A model generated the notes under the pieces. The model made no database searches, was not told where the DNA came from, and worked only from the letters and a program-made list of their open reading frames with translations. From a virus, in IMG/VR virus record IMGVR_UViG_3300042545_000949, positions 1 to 42,005 of that record: DNA of 42,005 nucleotides. One strand, 5' to 3'. Positions 29,555 to 35,950 of the stretch are shown here, piece by piece. The first letter of the stretch is position 1; each line of letters starts with the position of its first letter. A program made the position numbers and the translations under genes.

Positions 29555-30676
29555 ATGTCAGAAGATATCGTAAAGAACTATCCAGGCTCTCCAACAGTAG
29601 CCCACGCTCATAGCGGTGATGGTGCATTTGCTTCAGGAAGCTCAGCAGACGCTGGAATTCCAGTTGCAGGCCGCACAGGAACCATGGGCAATATTGCTAC
29701 AGCAAATTTAGGAGTACTAGATGGTCCTAACGCTGTAAATCCAACAGGTACGCCTGGAGGTATCTTGCTACCTGAGCAAGCCCGTCGCTTCATTGATTAT
29801 GTGTGGGATGCTACAGTTCTCGCTAAAGATGGACGTAGAGTTACAATGCGAGCTAACACAATGGAACTTGAAAAAGTTAACGTTGGTGAGCGTGTAATTC
29901 GTGCAGCAGCACAAGCAAACCCTACATTTACCAATGCAGGAGCAACATTCTCAAAGGTTGAACTTACTACAAAAAAGATTCGTCTTGATTGGGAAGTATC
30001 AACAGAATCACTTGAAGATAACCTAGAAGGTGGAGCTCTTGAAGACCACCTTGTTCGTTTAATGACAACAGCATTTGCAAACGACATTGAAGATCTTGCG
30101 ATCAACGGTGACGGTTCAACTGCTCCATTCCTTTCAATCATGGATGGTTTCGTAAACAAGGTAACTTCAGGATCAGACGCACACGAATCATTCGTAACCG
30201 TTGCAAACAATGAATGGACAACTCCTGTTCTACAGGATATTATCCTTGCAATGCCACGCAAGTACCGTGCAATCAAGAACAATCTAAAGTTCTATGCAGG
30301 TACAGATGCATTCCAGGGTATCGTTAAGAACAACGGTACACTTGCTGATGCAATCGCAGAGGCATTTTCTCCAATTGCAGCAGGTACACCTGCTAACCGT
30401 CAGAGCTATCTAGATGGTGCAGCACAGACATTCGGTGGAGCACGTACAACACGTGTTCTTGGTGTTGAAGTTCAGGAAGTTCCTTACTACCCTGCAGGTT
30501 ATGTAGATCTTACATTCCCTCAGAACCGTGTATGGGGATTCCAGAGAGACATCACTGTAAACCGTTTCTACCAACCAAAGAAGGACACAATTGAGTACAC
30601 AGTATTCGTCCGCTTTGGTCTACAATGGGAAGAGCTTGATGCAGTTGCATTCGCAACAGCAGCAAATAACTCATAA
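29555..30676 (+). CDS. Major capsid protein
   Basis: A 373-residue HK97-fold capsid protein by position and pattern. The ATG 29555 follows AGGAGG (29541-29546), a strong signal. The N-terminal arm (1-75) is Gly/Ala/Pro-rich, ending GPNAVNPTGTPGGILLP. The E-loop/P-domain region contains ELTTKKIRLDWEVSTESLED and 'LEDHLVRLMTTAFANDIEDLAING' (spine helix), and the A-domain GVEVQEVPYYPAG ... VFVRFGLQWEELDAVAFA. Codons here are less AT-biased than in neighbouring genes (many CGT, GTC, AAC and TTC), as expected for a highly expressed gene. A strong terminator follows. Confidence 0.9.
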   Translation: MSEDIVKNYPGSPTVAHAHSGDGAFASGSSADAGIPVAGRTGTMGNIATANLGVLDGPNAVNPTGTPGGILLPEQARRFIDYVWDATVLAKDGRRVTMRANTMELEKVNVGERVIRAAAQANPTFTNAGATFSKVELTTKKIRLDWEVSTESLEDNLEGGALEDHLVRLMTTAFANDIEDLAINGDGSTAPFLSIMDGFVNKVTSGSDAHESFVTVANNEWTTPVLQDIILAMPRKYRAIKNNLKFYAGTDAFQGIVKNNGTLADAIAEAFSPIAAGTPANRQSYLDGAAQTFGGARTTRVLGVEVQEVPYYPAGYVDLTFPQNRVWGFQRDITVNRFYQPKKDTIEYTVFVRFGLQWEELDAVAFATAANNS

Positions 30677-30695
30677 TCATTGAAATACTTTATAG

Positions 30696-30733
30696 GGAGG
30701 GTAGCGTAAAAACTACCCTCCTTATTTTCTTTT
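30696..30733 (+). terminator. Rho-independent terminator after the capsid gene
   Basis: GGAGGGTAG and CTACCCTCC form a perfect 9-bp stem with an 8-base loop, followed by a T-rich run (TTATTTTCTTTT). It is the clearest terminator in the window and would cut the high-level capsid transcript from the following genes. Confidence 0.85.
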
Positions 30734-30743
30734 AGGAGTATAT

Positions 30744-30989
30744 ATGTCATATCCAGGAACAAACCCAATAGACCATAATCATTTTGGTAATGGTGCACTT
30801 GCATCTTTAGGAACTCCTGGAGTAATAATTATGGGTCCAAACGGACTCCAAGTAAATACTTTAGAAAATCTTCCAGGTGCAAACATGGGAGATACAACAG
30901 GACCAAATGCAGTCAATCCTTCTGGAATACCAAATGGTATTCGCTTACCATTACAAAATAATTTTGGTAAATCAAGAAGAAGACGCTAA
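30744..30989 (+). CDS. Stand-alone paralogue of the capsid N-terminal arm
   Basis: An 81-residue protein with AGGAG (30735-30739) upstream. Residues 53-69 read GPNAVNPSGIPNGIRLP; the capsid protein has GPNAVNPTGTPGGILLP at 57-73. Both proteins also begin YPG and share a His-rich patch followed by G-x-G-A-x-A-S. The paralogue stops where the capsid core would begin and ends in a basic KSRRRR. I infer a duplication of the arm, giving a free peptide that could bind capsid subunits (minor capsid, decoration or assembly factor) or DNA. It sits between the capsid terminator and the next promoter, so its level should be lower. Confidence 0.8.
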   Translation: MSYPGTNPIDHNHFGNGALASLGTPGVIIMGPNGLQVNTLENLPGANMGDTTGPNAVNPSGIPNGIRLPLQNNFGKSRRRR

Positions 30990-30992
30990 TTC

Positions 30993-31001
30993 TGGTATAA
31001 T
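30993..31001 (+). promoter_or_regulatory. Extended -10 promoter with the SD at the mRNA 5' end
   Basis: TGGTATAAT, then AGGAGG (31007-31012) and the ATG at 31018. The predicted +1 lies at the start of the Shine-Dalgarno sequence. It is the likely promoter of the neck genes. Confidence 0.65.
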
Positions 31002-31017
31002 GGCATAGGAGGATTTA

Positions 31018-31368
31018 ATGTCTATTACTGAAGAACTATCTAAAAAGACTGTTATGGAGATAAAATCCTATGCCAAAAAAAATAATATTGATATTATTGG
31101 GGCAAATAAAAAAATAGAAATACTAGAAATTATTGCTAACTGGACTCCAGAAGATGCAGCAGTAGAAGAAAAACAAGATATTGAAGAAGAAATAAAAAAT
31201 AGCATTGCATTATTTTCAGAAAGAAATATTTTTTGGAGTGGAGTAGGAACTCTAGAAAAAGGATATAACATTGTAACTAAGGAGGAATCCGAAAAATGGG
31301 TAACACACAGGTCAGTTCGCATTGCGACACCTCAAGAAGTTGCCTCATACTACGGTAAACAAAAATGA
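31018..31368 (+). CDS. Head-completion candidate with SAP-like N-terminus
   Basis: A 116-residue protein. Residues about 7-42 (KKTVMEIKSYAKKNNIDI ... KKIEILEII) resemble a SAP / Rho-N helix-extended-helix domain that often binds DNA or proteins. The C-terminal part (about 62-113: ALFSERNIFWSGVGTLEKG, YNIVTKEESEKWVTHRSVR, ATPQEVASYYG) is a recognisable small domain of phage proteins located after the capsid gene. The function is not known; head completion or connector assembly fits its place. It overlaps the next gene by 4 bases (ATGA). Confidence 0.65.
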   Translation: MSITEELSKKTVMEIKSYAKKNNIDIIGANKKIEILEIIANWTPEDAAVEEKQDIEEEIKNSIALFSERNIFWSGVGTLEKGYNIVTKEESEKWVTHRSVRIATPQEVASYYGKQK

Positions 31369-32357
31369 TAGTATTAAGACTTCCACCATTTCCTATTGAC
31401 ATTAAATACGATGTCCCAGAAGCAGACACTGACTATTTGTTTACAATTGAAAATTCTATACTTAATCTTAATGTATCAGAAACCATAACTTCTGATCTAG
31501 ACTCACAAATTACATTTACTTTAACTGGTGATTTTATAAAATATGATGACGATTATTCTGTTCAAATTTATGAAATTAATGAAGATGAAGATGAAGAACA
31601 GCATATAGTAGTTGAAGATAATTTAACTGTTATCCGTCCATACGTTAATCCAAACACATTAGGAATTACTGCAACAGAGATTGCAGAAGCAACATACAAT
31701 GAACGCCTTGCAAGAGCTATTATTGACTCATTGATTGGCACTAAATTTACATTTGAAAAGAAAATACTTGAGGTAGTTGGACAAGGAACAGACTATTTAC
31801 CAGTTTGGAAACCAATTTACAGCGTCAATCAAGTATATGAAAATGGAAGATTAGTCTATGACATAACTGATACTGTTGATGGCCCAGGACTTGATGGATA
31901 CAACTATATTGTTACAAAAGACGAAACTTCAATTGTAAAAGTACCAGTAGATTATGACCTAAATGAAACAAAAGATCGTGCAGAAAGAAAACCATTAAAG
32001 TACAGAGATGCAGGATCAGACTCATTTTATGCATACGCACCATATGAAAATTATGATAACATGTGGACAAATACAAGAAATCAACCAGCAGCATTTCCTG
32101 AAGGTTTTGATTACGTAATTGACTATGATTCAGGATACAAAGTTATTCCAGGTGATATTCGTGATGCCATGAATTTATTAATTGACGATATTAAATGTGG
32201 AAAAATGGAACACTACAAGACATACATTTCTGAATATCAAACAGATCAGTTTAGACTTAAGTATGATTCATCAAAGTTTTCTGGTACTGGAAATATTCTT
32301 GTTGATATTATTATTGACAAATATATAACAAACGTTAAAACACCTGGGTTCTTATAA
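31365..32357 (+). CDS. Head-tail connector / adaptor protein (putative)
   Basis: A 330-residue protein. Residues 1-100 form a beta-rich N-terminal domain (DIKYDVPEADTDYLFTIEN ... QITFTLTG), and residues about 100-330 look like an adaptor: a helical segment (ATEIAEATYNERLARAIID), then 'IYSVNQVYENGRLVYDITD', VIDYDSGYKVIPGDIRDAM and a C-terminal helical region with LLIDDIKCGKMEHYKTYI. The middle and end resemble the gp6/gp15-type adaptor that binds the portal. The N-terminal beta domain is extra. It is coupled on both sides (ATGA and TAATG). Assignment rests on order and local pattern. Confidence 0.6.
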   Translation: MIVLRLPPFPIDIKYDVPEADTDYLFTIENSILNLNVSETITSDLDSQITFTLTGDFIKYDDDYSVQIYEINEDEDEEQHIVVEDNLTVIRPYVNPNTLGITATEIAEATYNERLARAIIDSLIGTKFTFEKKILEVVGQGTDYLPVWKPIYSVNQVYENGRLVYDITDTVDGPGLDGYNYIVTKDETSIVKVPVDYDLNETKDRAERKPLKYRDAGSDSFYAYAPYENYDNMWTNTRNQPAAFPEGFDYVIDYDSGYKVIPGDIRDAMNLLIDDIKCGKMEHYKTYISEYQTDQFRLKYDSSKFSGTGNILVDIIIDKYITNVKTPGFL

Positions 32358-32809
32358 TGAATACGGTATGCGAAGCTACCGACTTTATGTTTCCAATGTT
32401 GGCAGATATTTATTATCCTGTAGTTGAACAAGCTGCTTATGGCAATCTAAAAAAACAATGGGTTCTTGATAGAACAGTTGCATGCTACCTTAGTTCTGGA
32501 ACTGGAAAAACAAAAGAAGAAATTGTAACTAATGTTAAAATTAATCAAGATATGGTTTTGACTGGAAGAGTTAAATTTGATTTAAGAATATCAACACAAA
32601 AAGAAAGACATTCAATGACTAATATTCTTATTACAAATGTAAGGCTTCCAAACTCAGAAACAATATATATGGAAACATCTGGACCTAGATCTGGCCAAGG
32701 AACAATATATGAAGTTGCATCACAAGAGCCATTAGTTGGACCAACAAATAATGTTGATTTTTATAAAGTACTTTTGCGTCGCTCAGAAAATCAAGCGGTA
32801 AATGTATGA
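32357..32809 (+). CDS. Neck protein, head-closure candidate
   Basis: A 150-residue protein TAATG-coupled to the adaptor. It has the layout of small neck proteins: a helical start (ADIYYPVVEQAAYGNLKKQW) followed by a beta barrel with MVLTGRVKFDLRISTQK, NILITNVRLPNSETIYMETS and a C-terminal 'YEVASQEPLVGPTNNVDFYKVLLRR'. Head-closure proteins (SPP1 gp16 / HK97 gp8-9 type) plug the portal after packaging. No signature residue confirms this; gene order is the main evidence. It overlaps the next gene by 4 bases. Confidence 0.6.
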   Translation: MNTVCEATDFMFPMLADIYYPVVEQAAYGNLKKQWVLDRTVACYLSSGTGKTKEEIVTNVKINQDMVLTGRVKFDLRISTQKERHSMTNILITNVRLPNSETIYMETSGPRSGQGTIYEVASQEPLVGPTNNVDFYKVLLRRSENQAVNV

Positions 32810-33480
32810 TAAGAGTAACAGTTAATTCAAATTTATTTAGAAAAGACATGAGTAATATTATTGATTACTCTCTTGGATTTTTAGACGGTATAAAAAAGGG
32901 AAAGTCTAAATTTTTTGAAAACATAGGATCATTAGCCACTGAATCATTAAAGACCTTTATTGATACAAATGCTAAGGTAAATCCAGTTATTCTTCAACAT
33001 GTTTATGAGTGGTATAGAGTTGGAAGTCCAGAAGCAAGACTATATGATATTTCCTATAAATCCACAGACTCTGGAGTATCATTCTTTTCAACATTTTCTC
33101 AATCTTCAACAATAAAAGATGGATCAAATGTCCCATTTTATAATAAAGCAAGAATTATGGAAAATGGAATTCCTGTAATAATTTCTCCAACAACATCAAG
33201 TGTTTTAGTTTTTGAAGACAATGGAGAAACTATTTTTACAAAAAAGGATATTGTCATAACAAACCCTGGAGGACCTGCAGCACTTGGTGGATTTGAAAAA
33301 ACATTTGATTTGTTTTTTACTAAATATTTTTCACAAGCCTTTATTAGGTCAAGTGGAATAAAAGACTATTTAGAAAGTCCAACAGTCTATAAGGCAAACA
33401 TTAAGGCTGGAAAAAATAATGGTAAGTCTGTTGGAATAAGAACGGGATACCAATGGATAGCACAGGCAGGAGTAGCATAA
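32806..33480 (+). CDS. Neck protein, HK97 gp10-like tail completion candidate
   Basis: A 224-residue protein that overlaps the head-closure candidate by ATGA. The N-terminal helix region (KDMSNIIDYSLGFLDGIKKG) and a beta core containing HVYEWYRVGSPEARLYDISYK fit the HK97 gp10/tail completion group, in which 'H-x-Y-x-W-x-x-V-G-x-P-x-A-R-L' is a frequent element in larger phage versions. The C-terminus (FFTKYFSQAFIRSSGIKDYL) is helical. It would join the tail to the filled head. The next gene starts one base after its stop. Confidence 0.6.
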   Translation: MIRVTVNSNLFRKDMSNIIDYSLGFLDGIKKGKSKFFENIGSLATESLKTFIDTNAKVNPVILQHVYEWYRVGSPEARLYDISYKSTDSGVSFFSTFSQSSTIKDGSNVPFYNKARIMENGIPVIISPTTSSVLVFEDNGETIFTKKDIVITNPGGPAALGGFEKTFDLFFTKYFSQAFIRSSGIKDYLESPTVYKANIKAGKNNGKSVGIRTGYQWIAQAGVA

Positions 33481-33481
33481 T

Positions 33482-34075
33482 ATGGCAAACGATACATTAT
33501 TAAATACACCAACACTATGGATTAATAATTACATAAAAGATAAACTATCAGATTATGGATTTGACGGAATACCCTTTTTCCCATCAACACCATCTACAAT
33601 TGATGATATAACTGAGACACTTACTGAAAATGGAATAATGGCAACATATGACAGACTTTTCAGAATGAACAAAAAAAGCTTTCCACACATAAAGTGTGAA
33701 CAGATGCTTTATTATTTTTATGCTACACAAAGCACTGTTACTGAAAATCTAGTTCAAGTTACAGAGGGTGTTCAACGCCTACTGGATCGTGGAGATGAGT
33801 CAGCACAAGAAGTAAACGACTGGTGCTCAAATAGGCAAATTAATCTTGGAACATCACAAAACCAAAATCTTATTGATAATATATTTTATTTTCACACATT
33901 TAAGGTTTATCAGCTTGAAGAGACTAGAGACATAATTGATTTTGGTACAGCCAGAACTTATGGAGGAAACAAAGTTATTGTTGAATTTGACTACCATTTG
34001 GCTGACCCAACTGGAACAGTTACTGGATCACTTTGGAAGCCTGAATCCAAGCCAGCCACAAAAATAATCATATAA
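33482..34075 (+). CDS. Tail terminator candidate
   Basis: A 197-residue protein. The start (TPTLWINNYIKDKLSDYGF) is a helix similar to the opening of tail terminator proteins (lambda gpU-type). A beta sheet with IKCEQMLYYFYATQST and a helical 'VTEGVQRLLDRGDESAQEVNDW' follow, and the C-terminus (KVYQLEETRDIIDFGTART ... IVEFDYHLAD) is a beta sheet typical for this group. Position just before the tube gene supports the call. Terminators form a hexamer that stops tube growth. The identification is by order and fold pattern, not by residues. Confidence 0.6.
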   Translation: MANDTLLNTPTLWINNYIKDKLSDYGFDGIPFFPSTPSTIDDITETLTENGIMATYDRLFRMNKKSFPHIKCEQMLYYFYATQSTVTENLVQVTEGVQRLLDRGDESAQEVNDWCSNRQINLGTSQNQNLIDNIFYFHTFKVYQLEETRDIIDFGTARTYGGNKVIVEFDYHLADPTGTVTGSLWKPESKPATKIII

Positions 34076-34080
34076 AATGA

Positions 34081-34089
34081 TGTTATAAT
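34081..34089 (+). promoter_or_regulatory. Extended -10 promoter of the tail tube gene
   Basis: TGTTATAAT with a 60-nt leader to the ATG at 34156 and a strong AAAGAGGTGAAA near the end. The longer leader differs from the other promoters. Confidence 0.6.
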
Positions 34090-34155
34090 TAATTTGAGGA
34101 AACACAAACGCCTAACAACTTAATAACCCTATTAATGAAAAAGAGGTGAAATACT

Positions 34156-34791
34156 ATGGCTTATAGTCGTGGAACGTCAACCAATATTATTGTTGGTGCA
34201 GCAGCACTGTTTGTGGCAGACACAACACTTGATGCTACTTCACTAACTCCTTTTGTTAACTCAGAAACATTCCGTGAGACACTTGCGGATGATGCTGATT
34301 ACACAAATGTTGGTTACACAATGAATGGTCTTGAGTTAAATTTCCAACCTGACTTCGGTGAAGTTCAAGTTGATCAAATTCTTGACGTAGCAAAGCTTTA
34401 CAAGCAGGGCATGCAGGTAAATCTTGCAACAGCTTTTGCTGAAGCAACACTAGAAAACCTTCTTCTAGCTTTGGCTTACTCAGATAGCAAGCTTACAGGA
34501 AACAAGAGTACATCTAACGGACGATCACTTGATCTTTCTGCTGGTGATATTGGAGAATGCCCTGTAGAGCGTGGTATTGTTGCAGTAGGTCCAGGAACTG
34601 GAGACTGCGTAGACTCAGCTTATGTAGAGCGTGTTTATACAGCATACCGTGCATTGTCAATTGAGAATGTTACAGTATCTGCAAAGCGTGATGAGGCTTC
34701 AATGTTTGAAGTATCATTCCGTCTTCTACCAGAAGATGTTTCTGGTTCATATGGTAAGATCGTAGATCGTACTTGGACAGCAGCATCATAA
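34156..34791 (+). CDS. Major tail tube protein
   Basis: A 211-residue protein between its own promoter and its own terminator, with less AT-biased codons (like the capsid gene), as expected for the most abundant tail protein. It is beta-rich with the opening TNIIVGAAALFVADTTLD, then LELNFQPDFGEVQVDQIL, which matches the 'x-x-x-Y/F-x-P-x-x-x-x-V-x-x-D-Q' core of tube proteins, and a mid-region with a flexible Gly/Ser-rich loop (TGNKSTSNGRSLDLSAGD). The C-terminal strand ends SFRLLPEDVSGSYGKIVDR. It assembles as stacked hexamers around the tape measure. Confidence 0.85.
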   Translation: MAYSRGTSTNIIVGAAALFVADTTLDATSLTPFVNSETFRETLADDADYTNVGYTMNGLELNFQPDFGEVQVDQILDVAKLYKQGMQVNLATAFAEATLENLLLALAYSDSKLTGNKSTSNGRSLDLSAGDIGECPVERGIVAVGPGTGDCVDSAYVERVYTAYRALSIENVTVSAKRDEASMFEVSFRLLPEDVSGSYGKIVDRTWTAAS

Positions 34792-34810
34792 TTTAATAAT
34801 TATACGACTG

Positions 34811-34845
34811 AGCCCACTTCTTTTGAGGTGGGCTTTGTTGTTTTT
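34811..34845 (+). terminator. Rho-independent terminator after the tail tube gene
   Basis: AGCCCACTTC and GAGGTGGGCT form a 10-bp stem (one G-T pair) with a TTTT loop, then TTGTTGTTTTT. It is the second high-expression unit closed by its own terminator. Confidence 0.85.
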
Positions 34846-34846
34846 G

Positions 34847-34855
34847 TGATAGAAT
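34847..34855 (+). promoter_or_regulatory. Extended -10 promoter, leaderless start of the long tail chaperone
   Basis: TGATAGAAT overlaps the end of the terminator's T-run. Seven bases separate it from the ATG at 34863. The -10 is weaker than elsewhere (TAGAAT). Confidence 0.55.
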
Positions 34856-34862
34856 AGATAAA

Positions 34863-35567
34863 ATGGCCACACAAATATATCACAGAGAAAATGTTTATTT
34901 AATTGATGGAACAGAGATAGAAATAACTCCATTAAAAATTAAATACCTAAGAGATTTTATGATTGTTTTTAATCAAATTGAAAACGTATCAGATGATGAT
35001 GGCGCAATTGATATTTTGTCAAAATGTGTGGGTATATGCATGAAACAATACTATCCATCAATAATAGACTCATTTGAAGACAACATAGACCTACCAACAA
35101 TATATAAAATTATTGATGTGGCAGCAGGTATAAAAATAAATAAAAAATCAGAAGAAACAGTCAAGGATCAAGCAACTTCAAGTGGCATGACATGGCAAGA
35201 CTTAGACCTTGCAAAATTAGAGGCAGAAGTATTTATTTTGGGTATTTGGAAAGACTATAAGGAACTAGAAGAATCTTTATCTATGCCAGAGTTAATGATA
35301 ACATTATCTAGTAAAAGAGAGCTAGACTACGAAGAAAAAAAGTTTCTTGCAGCAATTCAAGGTGTAGACCTAGAAGGAGCTTCAGGTTCTGACAAAGGAC
35401 AAAAAGAATGGGAAGACATGAAAGCTAGAGTTTTTAGCCAAGGAGCAACATCTGATAGTAATGATGTATTATCTCTTCAAGGACAAAATGCTCAAAAGGC
35501 AGGGTTTGGCATTAACATGGGACTTGATTACGAAAATTTGGTAGATCCAACACTCCTAAAAAATTGA
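34863..35567 (+). CDS. Tail assembly chaperone, long form (G-T fusion)
   Basis: A 234-residue protein. Residues 1-95 (LIDGTEIEITPLKIKYLRDF ... LPTIYKIIDVAAG) form a G-like domain and residues about 108-165 (MTWQDLDLAKLEAEVFILG ... YEEKKFLAAIQG) a T-like domain, followed by a Gly/Ser-rich tail. Long-tailed phages usually make this G-T form by frameshift from a shorter G gene; here it is encoded directly, in one frame. Its first ~95 residues are paralogous to the next gene. It probably recruits tube protein to the tape measure. A weak leaderless promoter suits the low level expected for a G-T form. Confidence 0.78.
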   Translation: MATQIYHRENVYLIDGTEIEITPLKIKYLRDFMIVFNQIENVSDDDGAIDILSKCVGICMKQYYPSIIDSFEDNIDLPTIYKIIDVAAGIKINKKSEETVKDQATSSGMTWQDLDLAKLEAEVFILGIWKDYKELEESLSMPELMITLSSKRELDYEEKKFLAAIQGVDLEGASGSDKGQKEWEDMKARVFSQGATSDSNDVLSLQGQNAQKAGFGINMGLDYENLVDPTLLKN

Positions 35568-35575
35568 CACTTTCG

Positions 35576-35584
35576 TGCTATAAT
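35576..35584 (+). promoter_or_regulatory. Extended -10 promoter of the short tail chaperone
   Basis: TGCTATAAT, a strong match. A TTGACA upstream (35564-35569) is only 9 bp away and cannot act as a normal -35. The leader is about 18 nt with TAGGAGGT. Confidence 0.6.
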
Positions 35585-35609
35585 TAACATAACCTAATTA
35601 GGAGGTAGT

Positions 35610-35909
35610 ATGGCAACGACAGTGTATGAGGCTCAAAAACTCACACTTATGGATGGTACAGAAATATCTGTCCGTCCTTTAAAAATCTCTCTTCTTCGTC
35701 CATTTATGGCAAAGTTTGAGGGTGTTGCAGCGGTGGCGGATGACAATGAAAAGTCAATGACTCTTCTTGTTGAGTGTGTTCAAATTGCAATGAAACAGTA
35801 CAAACCAGAACTTGCAGATGACATTGACAAGCTAGAAGAAGTTCTAGACTTACCAACTGTCTACAAAATTGTAGAAGCAGCATCAGGTTCAACACTTGCT
35901 GGTGAATAA
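35610..35909 (+). CDS. Tail assembly chaperone, short form (G only)
   Basis: A 99-residue protein with GGAGG (35601-35605) ahead of the ATG. It aligns along its whole length with the first ~95 residues of the long chaperone: LMDGTEISVRPLKISLLRPF versus LIDGTEIEITPLKIKYLRDF, and LPTVYKIVEAASG versus LPTIYKIIDVAAG. It contains no T domain. The short form should be made in larger amounts, as in lambda, and its stronger promoter and ribosome site agree with this. No slippery heptamer is obvious near its end. Confidence 0.82.
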   Translation: MATTVYEAQKLTLMDGTEISVRPLKISLLRPFMAKFEGVAAVADDNEKSMTLLVECVQIAMKQYKPELADDIDKLEEVLDLPTVYKIVEAASGSTLAGE

Positions 35910-35950
35910 AACAATTAACAACAAAAACTAAAAAGCGAGGTGTAAACTAG

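Noticed and set aside
35564-35569. TTGACA as the -35 element of the short-chaperone promoter
   Set aside because: Only 9 bases separate it from the -10 box, too short for a normal sigma-70-type promoter.
35880-35950. Programmed frameshift signal at the end of the short tail chaperone
   Set aside because: No clear slippery heptamer followed by an open T-domain frame exists here; the T domain is already in the long gene upstream.
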